Positions 17,811 through 27,293 of a stretch of 43,107 nt of DNA are shown here, one piece after another (the stretch's first letter is position 1; each line of letters opens with the position of its first letter). The notes beneath the pieces were generated by a model. That model was not told where the DNA came from. It saw nothing but the letters and a program-made list of their open reading frames with translations, and made no database searches. Origin of the DNA: Candidatus Ruthturnera sp. (GTDB lineage: Bacteria > Pseudomonadota > Gammaproteobacteria > PS1 > Pseudothioglobaceae); NCBI GenBank assembly GCA_030599095.1, contig JAUVOQ010000009.1, positions 1 to 43,107 of the forward strand, given 5' to 3'. The position numbers and the translations under genes were made by a program.

Positions 17811-18799
17811 TGCGATACTATTTTAATATTAGTATTATTATATTATTCAGCCTTCTTGGTTCTAAAGCCTATGCAGGTAGTTGTTCTAGTAGTTTTTTGT
17901 CTATCCCAACTGAGGTTAATTGGCAGTGCGTATTTCCCATTTCAATTGGTGGCGTGGTTGAGTTAGGCAATGGTCAAAATCTTGGCGATGAAGACATATG
18001 GTATGGTATTTGTGCCTGTGGTGGCACCAACCCAACCGTTGGTATTAGTGTGTCATTTTGGGAACCAGCACGAGTAATTGATACCGTACGTGATGCTTGG
18101 TGTATGAATGCAATTGGTGTGCAACTTGCTAATCCATTTTCTGGCACTGGTGATGGCACACAAACAGTTGACGTAACAGGAACAGGACAAAGTGCACAGA
18201 TATTTGCACAGATGCACTATTACAAATTTCCAGTGTGGGCAATTTTAGATATGTTTACCGATTTACCTTGTACTGAAGATGCGCAGTTTGATATTGCAAT
18301 GATGAGCGAGCTATTGCCCAATTGGAATAACCCAATTTTAGCCATGCTGCTTAATCCTGAGGCATTAGTATTTGGCAATCCTATTGCTCAACTTGCTTGC
18401 ATCGCTGATTCAGTAGCCGCCGCTACTGGCAACCCTATTAATCATTTGTTTTGGTGTATGGGTAGTTGGGGCAATGCTTATCCCTTTACAGGAACTATTA
18501 CAGCAACAGACATCGTAGAAGCCAATGCTGGTATTGCAGCACGAAGCATTTACATGATGGGTCGAACAGGATTATTGCTTGATCCTGGTGTGGATTCTTG
18601 TGGCAGTGTTTATACACCCATCTGGAAAAAGAATCACTACAAACTTCAGTTAATGCGCCCAGTTAAAGACAATGCTTGTCGTCCTATTGGTATGACGGGT
18701 ATTGGTTGGACAATGTTTAAAAATAGGATGATTGGTGGTGGCAATTATTCATGGATGGTGTTTAGAAAAGTTAAATGCTGTGTGGGATATTCATTTTAA
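17810..18799 (+). CDS. traU: Conjugation protein TraU
   Basis: The 329-aa protein has a signal peptide (cut near AYAGS) and conserved TraU features: CVFPISIGG, CACGG..PTVGISVSFWEPAR, DAWCMNAIGVQL and many Cys. F TraU is periplasmic and needed for DNA transfer more than for pilus growth. The first 30 codon bases (17817-17846) are identical to the start of traF. Confidence 0.9.
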   Translation: MRYYFNISIIILFSLLGSKAYAGSCSSSFLSIPTEVNWQCVFPISIGGVVELGNGQNLGDEDIWYGICACGGTNPTVGISVSFWEPARVIDTVRDAWCMNAIGVQLANPFSGTGDGTQTVDVTGTGQSAQIFAQMHYYKFPVWAILDMFTDLPCTEDAQFDIAMMSELLPNWNNPILAMLLNPEALVFGNPIAQLACIADSVAAATGNPINHLFWCMGSWGNAYPFTGTITATDIVEANAGIAARSIYMMGRTGLLLDPGVDSCGSVYTPIWKKNHYKLQLMRPVKDNACRPIGMTGIGWTMFKNRMIGGGNYSWMVFRKVKCCVGYSF

Positions 18800-18813
18800 T
18801 ATAGAGAAAAGCT

Positions 18814-18840
18814 ATGAAATTAATAGAATTTAAAAAATGA
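18814..18840 (+). CDS. Eight-codon leader peptide coupled to trbC
   Basis: ATG 18814 opens MKLIEFKK and its TGA (18838-18840) overlaps the trbC ATG (18837-18839). An AGAGAAAAG ribosome site precedes the leader, while trbC itself has none. Translation of trbC therefore probably depends on termination-reinitiation from this leader. Confidence 0.45.
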   Translation: MKLIEFKK

Positions 18841-19643
18841 AAAACTATTTTAATACTACTATTATTTTATTATCGCTAATAAGTCCTGTAATGGCGAACA
18901 TTACTTTGCCTGAAATCTCTCAAGACATGAGGGATTTGGCAAATAAAACAACCAAATCAAAGGCAAGAATTAATGCCTTTAACGTTAAAAAACCAATGAT
19001 TAGTAAAACCCTTAAAAGTAGTATTAATATTTTAAGCCACCAAGCAGAACAAAAATCCAAATCTTATCAAGATAGCGTGACAGTGCTACTGAATAAAACC
19101 ATCAATAATAAAGCTTGGAAATTTAAACAAGCACAATTAATCAAAGGACTCAATAAAGACTTAGGTATTGATGACGATAAGCAAAATGAAACGGTTTCTG
19201 GTCATAGATTGTACTTATTTGTCTCATCCTCAATACCAAAAGAAAAAATGCGAGCGTATGCAAGGCAACTACACCAATATCCAAATGCTCAAATGTTACT
19301 TAGAGGCTTTATTGGTGGTGGCAAGAAAATGCGACCAACCATGACTTATATTAAATCCATTATCACTAAACATGAAAATTGCAATCATCCAAACTGTGTC
19401 ACTTATAAAGCCAATGTTAATATTGACCCTGTGCTGTTTCAAAGGTACAACATAACAAAAGTACCCACCTTAGTCTATGTTGATGAACTTAGTGGTGCTA
19501 GTTATTGCTCTGAAGGCAATACAGACATTGTCAATGCTAGTGGTGTTCATAAATTTATCGGACTTGCACCACTTAAATACATGATTAGCGAGCTTGCAGA
19601 ACATACTAAATTGTTAAAGCTAGAACGCTTATTGGCGCTATAG
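18837..19643 (+). CDS. trbC: F-type pilus assembly protein TrbC
   Basis: The 268-aa protein has a signal peptide (cut near VMANI), a helical N-terminal part and the TrbC_Ftype thioredoxin-like core LYLFVSSSIPKEKMRAYARQ, followed by MLLRGFIGGGKK and ITKVPTLVY. It partners TraW in the periplasm. F TrbC is ~212 aa; the extra length is N-terminal. Confidence 0.85.
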   Translation: MKNYFNTTIILLSLISPVMANITLPEISQDMRDLANKTTKSKARINAFNVKKPMISKTLKSSINILSHQAEQKSKSYQDSVTVLLNKTINNKAWKFKQAQLIKGLNKDLGIDDDKQNETVSGHRLYLFVSSSIPKEKMRAYARQLHQYPNAQMLLRGFIGGGKKMRPTMTYIKSIITKHENCNHPNCVTYKANVNIDPVLFQRYNITKVPTLVYVDELSGASYCSEGNTDIVNASGVHKFIGLAPLKYMISELAEHTKLLKLERLLAL

Positions 19644-19645
19644 CA

Positions 19646-20467
19646 ATGAAAAACTATTTTAATATTAGTATTATTATATTATCTATTTTTAGCGTTAATG
19701 CAATTGCGATCAATTGGGACAGTCAAACAGGAGAAAAAGGCTATTGGAATTATGAGACAACACCCAAAAAGACAAATCAAAAGAATTTATTACCCAAGGC
19801 GCCACCGCCGCCACCTACGCTACCAGCCACTGAACTGTTAATGGCGATGCACCCTGAGCAGATACAAATTTTAGTTAAAGCGTGGCGTAAACATGCTATT
19901 TACACGCTCAAACCAAGTGATGTTTCCGAAGCATTGCGTATTCAAGATGTGGCACGTAAAAAAGCAACCAGTTATGCTGCAGTAGTTGGTTTGGTCAACC
20001 AAATTAATCCTAATTTGACATTGGCTGATGAAATACCCATCACTAATGCAGGTAGACAAATACAGTTTTCTGGACGAAAACGAGCAATGAGCAGTTATCT
20101 TGATAAGTCCATTAGAAATTATGGGTTGTTGTATTTTAGTTCTAAAACGTGTGAATACTGTCGTTTGCAAGACCATGTGTTGCAACAATTTTTAGCAGAA
20201 TTTAGATTTGATATTAAAGTAGTTGAGCTAGAAAAAGAACCACTTATGGCAACACAATTTAACATCAAACAAACGCCTAGTATTATCATTGTCAATCGGA
20301 CAAGCAAAAAGCATTTGCCAGTGGCCTTTGGTGCGACTTCATTGCCAAGACTGAAAGAAAGTGTTTACCGAGCAATTAGATACATCCAAGAAGAAATCAT
20401 CCCCACGCAATTCTTTACTAATGAGAAAGATATTGGTACAGGACTAGACCCAAACAACAAACAATAA
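19646..20467 (+). CDS. traF: Conjugation protein TraF (thioredoxin-like)
   Basis: The 273-aa product has a signal peptide (cut near VNAIA) and a C-terminal thioredoxin fold with SKTCEYC (about 168-174) as active-site-like CxxC and IKQTPSIIIV as cis-Pro loop. F TraF lacks the redox Cys pair; here both Cys are kept, so it could be redox active. The DNA start is a copy of the traU start. Confidence 0.85.
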   Translation: MKNYFNISIIILSIFSVNAIAINWDSQTGEKGYWNYETTPKKTNQKNLLPKAPPPPPTLPATELLMAMHPEQIQILVKAWRKHAIYTLKPSDVSEALRIQDVARKKATSYAAVVGLVNQINPNLTLADEIPITNAGRQIQFSGRKRAMSSYLDKSIRNYGLLYFSSKTCEYCRLQDHVLQQFLAEFRFDIKVVELEKEPLMATQFNIKQTPSIIIVNRTSKKHLPVAFGATSLPRLKESVYRAIRYIQEEIIPTQFFTNEKDIGTGLDPNNKQ

Positions 20468-20469
20468 TA

Positions 20470-20760
20470 ATGCCAGACGTCATGGAAAGCATAACAATAA
20501 GAATACCACTTTATCAAGTAAGGCAGGTTGAGAAAATTGCCAATAGTAGCAATGGTCAATTAAAAAAATCTGACGCATGGCGAGCAGTTATCACCAATGG
20601 ACTTGAAAAGAGAAACAATAAGCAACAGAGAATATTGGTTGAGATTTTAATGATTCTAAGAAACAGTATTGGCGCTGATACTAAGCAGTACAGTGAAATT
20701 TTAAAAGCAGTTGATGTTTTTACCAATAAACTCAATAGCGACACTGCGCATAATGAGTGA
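20470..20760 (+). CDS. Ribbon-helix-helix relaxosome accessory protein
   Basis: The 96-aa protein has a beta strand SITIRIP, then two helices with LKKSDAWRAVITNGLEK, the RHH DNA-binding fold, and a helical C-terminal part. Its place directly before traD and traI fits a TraY/TraM or TrwA-type oriT-binding partner. It overlaps traD by 8 bp. Confidence 0.6.
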   Translation: MPDVMESITIRIPLYQVRQVEKIANSSNGQLKKSDAWRAVITNGLEKRNNKQQRILVEILMILRNSIGADTKQYSEILKAVDVFTNKLNSDTAHNE

Positions 20761-22717
20761 AAAAGGGATCATATCAAACATTAAAAACTGGATACGTGGT
20801 GGTCAGATTGTTGATCATAATATCCGAATGTTCAGGCAGGTTGCCAAGAAAGTAGCAACTGCATCACTATTTTTTACGCTTTGCTACGTTGTTGCCTATA
20901 CAACTTTTAACACTGATTCGTATCAAAAAAAACTTGCGTTTAATTATTATTATTCGTCACTAATGAATGGCATTGGTTTCAGTCAAGGGGTTAATTATTT
21001 TAGTAAGTCCAATGGTCAAAGCTTTAGACTTAATCACAATCAAGTTGTAAATTCTCAAACATTTAAATTGGCAAGTAAGCAGTTTGAAAATGCACTGATA
21101 TCAGCGTTACTACAATCTATTGTCATTAGTATGATGGCTAGTTTTTTAATTAGCATTTATATCCGTCGTCGTGGACGCAAACAACAAGCAGATGAATTCT
21201 TGCGTGGTGGTAAGAAAGTGAGCAATAAAGCATTAATAAAACACTTGGGCAGAAAAAAAGACAAAAAATTTAATCTAGGTGTCATTCCTATTTTGTCAGA
21301 TAGTAAAAATATTCATTTTGACCTCGGTGGCTCAACCAGAACAGGAAAAAGCCAAACCCTTAAACATTTAATAAAATCTATTAGGGATGCTGGAGATAGA
21401 GCGCTGATTTATTCAACCAGTTATGAGTTTGTGGAATATTTTTTTGATGAAAATAAAGATGTTATTTTGAACCCATTAGATGACAGGAGTCTAGCTTGGT
21501 CAATTTGGAATGAAACCAAAAAAGTGTATCACTATGATGATATTGCAAGTTCAATCATTCCAGAGACGGCCGCACAAGTTGGGGATCCTTTTTGGTCTGA
21601 TGCGGCTAGGATTTTATTATCCAATGCCGCTAGAAAATTAAAGGAAAAAGGCGATTACTCAACTAAAAAATTATTAGATGGACTGTTTGGATTATCAACC
21701 GACACCATAAAAAAAGCAGTTGCAAGAACAGAGGCTGGTATGTTGTTGTCTTCTGAAAAAATGGAAAAAACAGCGTTGAGTGTTAAAGCAGTATTAGCAA
21801 CACACATCAGGAGTTTCAAGTTTCTAACTGATGACAATGGTACTTTTTCAATTAGAGACTGGGTTAGTGATGAAAAAAATAATCAAGGTCAGTGCATCTT
21901 TATATCTGCTAGGAATGATCAACAAAATACTTTAAAGCCATTGATTAGTTGTTGGGTTGATTTATTTTTTAGTAGTGTTATGAGTTTGCCAGAAGATGAA
22001 AACCGAAGAATATGGCTGATTATTGATGAGTTAGCAAGCCTACAAAAGTTAGCATCGCTTGAAAATGCCTTGTCTCAAATTGCCAAGTACGGCGGCTGTA
22101 TTGTTATTAGTTATCAGGCTTATTCTCAATTGGTTAGTTTGTACGGCAAAGAGGGTGCTGAAACAATTATTTCTTTAATTGGCACCAAGGTTGTTTTTAG
22201 AGAAAACAACAAGGCCAACGCTGCTTACTTTGCTGGCGAGTTCGGGGAAGAGGAAATTAAAACAACAAACGATAATATTACAGTCAGTGCACACATTGGT
22301 CGTGACGCTGTTAGCCTTGTACAAACAGAAAAAGTCAAACCTCTAGTTTTGTACACAGAAATATTAAACCTTGATTCATTACATGGCTTTTATCGATTGC
22401 CTGGTGATTATCCAGTTGCCAAATTTAAACAGACAATATACCAAGGTGAAAAAATAGCAACAGGTTTTATCGAGTCAACAAAAAGCAATCACATCTATAT
22501 GCTTGAAGACAATATTGATGAACAACAATTACCATTTGACATTATGGTGGATGAACAAGCAGTAGATCAACCTCCACTTTGGGTTACTGAAGATCAGCCT
22601 TCTGAAAAGAGTGCAAAGCCTAAAAAAACGCCACCTAAGACTAAGAGTGCCAACAAGGAATCTAGGCAAAAAATAATAAAGGACAAATCTAGCATTATGC
22701 AACGAGGGCTCAGTTAA
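20753..22717 (+). CDS. traD: Type IV coupling protein TraD
   Basis: The start is taken at ATG 20753 (MSEKG), overlapping the RHH gene. The 654-aa product has two N-terminal TM helices (about 33-55 and 120-140), Walker A GGSTRTGKSQTL (about 190-201) and Walker B IWLIIDELASL (about 418-428). Its C-terminal tail is Lys-rich. It is the VirD4/TraD ATPase that brings the relaxosome to the T4SS. It overlaps traI (TAATG). Confidence 0.92.
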   Translation: MSEKGIISNIKNWIRGGQIVDHNIRMFRQVAKKVATASLFFTLCYVVAYTTFNTDSYQKKLAFNYYYSSLMNGIGFSQGVNYFSKSNGQSFRLNHNQVVNSQTFKLASKQFENALISALLQSIVISMMASFLISIYIRRRGRKQQADEFLRGGKKVSNKALIKHLGRKKDKKFNLGVIPILSDSKNIHFDLGGSTRTGKSQTLKHLIKSIRDAGDRALIYSTSYEFVEYFFDENKDVILNPLDDRSLAWSIWNETKKVYHYDDIASSIIPETAAQVGDPFWSDAARILLSNAARKLKEKGDYSTKKLLDGLFGLSTDTIKKAVARTEAGMLLSSEKMEKTALSVKAVLATHIRSFKFLTDDNGTFSIRDWVSDEKNNQGQCIFISARNDQQNTLKPLISCWVDLFFSSVMSLPEDENRRIWLIIDELASLQKLASLENALSQIAKYGGCIVISYQAYSQLVSLYGKEGAETIISLIGTKVVFRENNKANAAYFAGEFGEEEIKTTNDNITVSAHIGRDAVSLVQTEKVKPLVLYTEILNLDSLHGFYRLPGDYPVAKFKQTIYQGEKIATGFIESTKSNHIYMLEDNIDEQQLPFDIMVDEQAVDQPPLWVTEDQPSEKSAKPKKTPPKTKSANKESRQKIIKDKSSIMQRGLS

Positions 22718-25700
22718 TGTTAACGATTTCTAAAATCTCTAGTGATGGATCTGGTTACTACGGCAAAGATAATTACTACACCAAGGGAGAGGAAGAATCA
22801 GGTCAGTGGTTTGGCAAGGGTGCAAAACAACTTGGCTTAGAAGGTGCAGTTGATAATGATCAGTTTGATGCCATGCTTACAGGTAATTTTGATGGCATTG
22901 AATTAGGTAGAAAGAATGATAAAGGTGAACTAAATCATCATCCTGGCTGGGATCATACTTTTAGTGCACCTAAGTCAGTTTCAATGCTGGCCTTGGTTGC
23001 CAAAGATATACGATTGATTGAAGCGCACGATAAGGCGGTTGACTACGCACTACATTATATTGAGGATAATTTAGCAGAGTCCCGATTTAGGCGTGGAGAA
23101 ACGATTGAAAATCAACAAACACATAATGTTGTTGCCGCTAAATTTAGACATGACATCTCAAGAGATAAAGACCCTCAATTACACACACACGCTGCTATTT
23201 TAAATGTAACGCTTGGGGCCACTGGCATGTTGCGTAGTTTGGACTCGCCCGTTCTTTATGAACATAAAATGCTAGGTGGTGCAATGTATCAGTCAATGTT
23301 GGCATCACTGGTTAAAAAGATCGGCTATGAGGTTGAAATTAGAGACGATGGCACCTTTGATATCAAAAGCGTTGATAAAGAATTAATGGCACAAGGATCA
23401 AAGCGCAGGGCTTCAATTAAAGAATATCAAAAAGAACAAGGTACGACAGGTGCCATTGCTGCACAACATGCAGCGCTTGCAACCAGACCTGCTAAAGAGG
23501 CGTTGTCTCATCAGGAAAAACAAGAACTTTGGCATTTGGATTTTGGCGACAAAGCCATTGACGATATGATGGCGTTTTCAAGTCGTGCTACTCAGTCATT
23601 ACCACTAACGCAAGAGCAAATAAAAGAGCAAACATTAATCGCAACTGAGGCTACTACTTCAGCCATTAAACATCTTAGTGAAAACGAGGCAGTATTTAAA
23701 ACAATTGATATTGCTAGAGAGGCTATTGTTACTTCTTTAGGTAAAACCATGCCACATCAAATCAAACAAGCCATTGATCATAAAATTGAAAAAGCCGAAC
23801 TTTTACATGCAAAAACTACCGAACTTAAATATTTAGGTGGTAAGGCTAAAACAATCAATAAAAAAGCCTATACCACGCCAGAATTAATTGAACAAGAGAA
23901 ATTAACGTTAAAAATATTACGAGAAGGCAGGCAAAGAGTTGAGCCCATTGTTGGTAAAAATCTAAGGTTAAAACGTGGCGATATTTTTACCAAAGGGCAG
24001 TCCAAAGCTGCGATAGAAATTCTAACAACTAAAGATAGATTTATGAACATCCAAGGCTTTGCAGGCACAGGAAAAACCTTTATGCTTGAAGAGGTCAAAG
24101 AACAAGCACAAGCACAAGGTTATGAAATCATTGGCATGGCACCATCATCAGCAGCTGCGAACCTATTAACAAAAGAAACAGGCATTGAGTCTAAAACGGT
24201 ACAAAAACACCTAATGGAAGGCTTGCAAAATTTAAACAAACCCAAGCAACAAGATATTGATCATGTCAGTGCAAAACAAAAACAACTTTGGGTGATTGAT
24301 GAATCTAGTTTTATCTCAACAAAACAAGCATTGGCATTAGCCAAGCTTGCAACTAAAGAAAATGCACGAGTGATTAACTTGGGCGACTCTAAACAATTAG
24401 CAGGTGTTGAGGCTGGCAAACCATTTGCAATTAGCCAGGATAAAAAGTACGGCTTAACGACTGTCAAAATGACTGAAATCATTAGACAAAAAAACATCGA
24501 GTTAAGGCAGGCAGTTTACGCTGCAACAAAAGGTGATATAAGTCGTGCATTTGCTAAAATAAATAAAAGTATTGTCCAAGTACAAGACAAAAATGGTAAT
24601 GATGAGCCAATATTAAGACGAGAAATCATGGCCGATACATACCTTTCTATGAGTAAAAAAGATCAAGCAAATACACTCATCATTAGTCCAGCCAATGAAG
24701 ATAGATATAATGTTAATAATCACATAAGAGAAGAGTTAAAAGTAGAACAAACCTTATCTGGAAAATCAATCAAAACAACCAATTTGGTCAATAAAAATCT
24801 AACCAATGAGGCTAAAACAAAATCTTATAACTACCACAAAGACCTTGTTATTCGCTTTAATCGCAATAATAAAAAACTAGGTATTGAAAAGAATAGTTAT
24901 TTAACGGTTGCAAATATCAATCATGATAAAAACCAGTTAACACTGATTGATAAAGACAATAGGCGACTTGCTTGGAACCCTAAAAAGAATGCCAGCAAAA
25001 GTGTTGAAGTTTATTATAAGAACAAACGAGACATTAATGAAGGTGAGGTTTTATTTTGGCGTAGAGCGGGTGGTGATCAACAAGAAAAACGCCGCACTAA
25101 TGAAAAGATAAAAATCTTGAAGGTAAGCAACTTCAGTCAAAGAGTTGCTTATGTTGATATAGGAACGGGTGAGACTAGATCAATGAACTTACAAGATTTT
25201 AATAATAAACACTGGGAATACGCTTATTGCCTAACCGCTCACCAAGCACAAGGACAAACCAGCGAAAAAGTGATTATTAATCTTGAATCATGGCGCAGTA
25301 AATTATCTAATCAACAAGCATTTTATGTCGAACTCTCAAGAGCAAAACAAGAAGCAATCATATTTACTGACGATAAAAGCAAGATAGAAAGACAACTCAC
25401 GACAAGAACAGGTGAAAAGGAGTCGGCGTTACATCAAATTACTGACCATAGAATTAACCAGGTTAGTGATATCTATAAAAAACAAAAAGGCTTTAAAACC
25501 AGTGAAGAAATTGCTCAAGAAAAACAACAAGTACTTAAAAATCAAGTAGCAGAATACCTTAAAAATCTAACGCCAGATGAAAAGCAGACACTTGAAAAAG
25601 AGTATCGCAAAACCCAATCAAAGACGGTTTTAAATATGTATGACAAAACAAGCAGTGAAAAGACCAAACAAAACTACCAAGACCAAATCGCACTTTACGC

Positions 25701-25803
25701 CAAAGAACATAAAATCCAAACTCAAGATAAACATCAAGATTTAAATACCCAAGAGCAAGACAAACTTCAAGATATCCAACAAGCAGAAATACAGATGAGA
25801 TGA
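22717..25803 (+). CDS. traI: MOBF relaxase-helicase TraI/TrwC
   Basis: The 1028-aa protein has an N-terminal TrwC relaxase with paired Tyr (YY at 14-15 and 20-21) for nicking and the metal triad in DPQLHTHAAIL. A RecD-like helicase follows, with Walker A FAGTGKTFML (about 448-457), Walker B LWVIDESSF, and the late motifs CLTAHQAQGQT and FYVELSRAKQEA. The Gln/Lys-rich tail is charged. It nicks oriT, stays bound to the 5' end and unwinds the strand. Being ~1030 aa it resembles R388 TrwC more than F TraI (1756 aa). Confidence 0.95.
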   Translation: MLTISKISSDGSGYYGKDNYYTKGEEESGQWFGKGAKQLGLEGAVDNDQFDAMLTGNFDGIELGRKNDKGELNHHPGWDHTFSAPKSVSMLALVAKDIRLIEAHDKAVDYALHYIEDNLAESRFRRGETIENQQTHNVVAAKFRHDISRDKDPQLHTHAAILNVTLGATGMLRSLDSPVLYEHKMLGGAMYQSMLASLVKKIGYEVEIRDDGTFDIKSVDKELMAQGSKRRASIKEYQKEQGTTGAIAAQHAALATRPAKEALSHQEKQELWHLDFGDKAIDDMMAFSSRATQSLPLTQEQIKEQTLIATEATTSAIKHLSENEAVFKTIDIAREAIVTSLGKTMPHQIKQAIDHKIEKAELLHAKTTELKYLGGKAKTINKKAYTTPELIEQEKLTLKILREGRQRVEPIVGKNLRLKRGDIFTKGQSKAAIEILTTKDRFMNIQGFAGTGKTFMLEEVKEQAQAQGYEIIGMAPSSAAANLLTKETGIESKTVQKHLMEGLQNLNKPKQQDIDHVSAKQKQLWVIDESSFISTKQALALAKLATKENARVINLGDSKQLAGVEAGKPFAISQDKKYGLTTVKMTEIIRQKNIELRQAVYAATKGDISRAFAKINKSIVQVQDKNGNDEPILRREIMADTYLSMSKKDQANTLIISPANEDRYNVNNHIREELKVEQTLSGKSIKTTNLVNKNLTNEAKTKSYNYHKDLVIRFNRNNKKLGIEKNSYLTVANINHDKNQLTLIDKDNRRLAWNPKKNASKSVEVYYKNKRDINEGEVLFWRRAGGDQQEKRRTNEKIKILKVSNFSQRVAYVDIGTGETRSMNLQDFNNKHWEYAYCLTAHQAQGQTSEKVIINLESWRSKLSNQQAFYVELSRAKQEAIIFTDDKSKIERQLTTRTGEKESALHQITDHRINQVSDIYKKQKGFKTSEEIAQEKQQVLKNQVAEYLKNLTPDEKQTLEKEYRKTQSKTVLNMYDKTSSEKTKQNYQDQIALYAKEHKIQTQDKHQDLNTQEQDKLQDIQQAEIQMR

Positions 25804-25810
25804 GTCAATC

Positions 25811-27274
25811 ATGAATACAAAAAATCACCAAAACAAGGCAAACCTTAACATGACTAACATTAAAAAAGTTGAAACAATGAAAAATATGAGCACCACTTAT
25901 TTTAGAAAAGTTGTTAAAACACTTCTTTTTAGTATTTTTGCCACCACTGCAATGACGAGCAACTCAGGGTGGATGGATGACTGGGTTGATCAATCTACCA
26001 GCTCAGGTCCTGATTATTTTAAAGGGCAACAGCGTGGCTATTTTAGTGGCGGTAGTTACTCCATGCGTTACAGAAATAAAAAAGATTACCTTTTTAGCAT
26101 TCAAAAACCTCGATTGAAAACAGGCTGTGGTGGTATTGATTTATTTATGGGTGGGTTTAGTTTCCTAGATCCAGAATATCTCATGCAAAAAATGCAAAGA
26201 GCTTTACAAGCGGCACCTGCGATTGCTTTTGATTTAGCGTTAAAAGAAGTGATGGCCGAAGGTGCGGCAAGTTTGGGTAAGTTTGAAGGCATTATAAACA
26301 TGCTTAATTCACTGCAAATGAGTGAATGTGAACTTGGCAAAGAAATTGCCATTACTACTGGCATGGATAAAGGCTTTGGTGAAATTATGGGTGTGGCTAA
26401 TGCTGATGCTAGAGCGTCAAATTCGGCAACAAAAGGTTGGTTTAATACCAGTGAAGATGTTAAAAACAATGGCAATAAAGCAACGGAAGAGCAAAACAAA
26501 TCAATTGAGGGTTGCTCATCAGAATTTAAGTCCATTTTTACTGAAAATGGATCGGTATTAGAGCACATTGCTAAAACCAAAGGTTTAGAGCAGTATGTGC
26601 CTTATATGCGCGCTTATCTAGGTGATGTTGTTATTAGTTACAGCGACAAGCAATACGGCTCAAAATCAATTGAGGCTTGCGCCGATATCAGTCCTGAAAA
26701 CGTTGATGATATACTCACTGGTCAAGCACAAATACGCTCAGTAACGGGTGATTGCACGCAAGCCACAGATAAAGGCTTACTGCAAGAAATGGATATTTTA
26801 ATGCACAGCATTGCCAATAAAATCAGCAGTAGAAATGGCGGGTTTAGTGTCAGTGAGCAAGGCTTCATCTCTTCAATGCCTTATGCAATTTTTAACTCTT
26901 TGGTGTTTGCTGTTCAGCACAATACGGTTGATATGGCCATTTCTACTTTAAGAGAACCAGCAGCAAGGGCAATGGCATTTGCAATGGTCGATGATTTGAT
27001 TAGTAAGATTTATGAACTGACTCGTATTGCCAATGCTGGTGCTGACAATGCAAATAATGGCGTTTCTGACAAGCTTTGCCAGCCTGCAACTGTTGCGCCG
27101 ATTGTTGCTAGTATGAGGGCATTAAAAGAACGTGCTTATACGATGAATTTAGCCATTAAAAAAGCCAGGACAGACTCTTTATCTGGGTATGTTGACAGTC
27201 TTGAATTTAATAGAAACATTGAACGACAAATCAAAAAGTTTAGCAATCGTGACAATAGACGCTCTACCCATTAA
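25811..27274 (+). CDS. traH: Conjugation protein TraH
   Basis: The protein is up to 487 aa; the start at 25811 is uncertain because in-frame ATGs at 25850, 25877 and 25886 are possible and none has a clear ribosome site. A signal segment (TLLFSIFATTAMTSNS) precedes the TraH core: FKGQQRGYFSGGSYSMRYR, CGGIDLFMGGFSFLDPE and NGG..SEQGFI. TraH is periplasmic and works with TraF and TraW in pilus assembly. Confidence 0.85.
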   Translation: MNTKNHQNKANLNMTNIKKVETMKNMSTTYFRKVVKTLLFSIFATTAMTSNSGWMDDWVDQSTSSGPDYFKGQQRGYFSGGSYSMRYRNKKDYLFSIQKPRLKTGCGGIDLFMGGFSFLDPEYLMQKMQRALQAAPAIAFDLALKEVMAEGAASLGKFEGIINMLNSLQMSECELGKEIAITTGMDKGFGEIMGVANADARASNSATKGWFNTSEDVKNNGNKATEEQNKSIEGCSSEFKSIFTENGSVLEHIAKTKGLEQYVPYMRAYLGDVVISYSDKQYGSKSIEACADISPENVDDILTGQAQIRSVTGDCTQATDKGLLQEMDILMHSIANKISSRNGGFSVSEQGFISSMPYAIFNSLVFAVQHNTVDMAISTLREPAARAMAFAMVDDLISKIYELTRIANAGADNANNGVSDKLCQPATVAPIVASMRALKERAYTMNLAIKKARTDSLSGYVDSLEFNRNIERQIKKFSNRDNRRSTH

Positions 27275-27293
27275 CTTAATAAAAACAACCACC

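Noticed and set aside
27189-27293. Longer traG start
   Set aside because: It would overlap the traH end by 86 bp and remove the signal-like N terminus that begins at ATG 27294.
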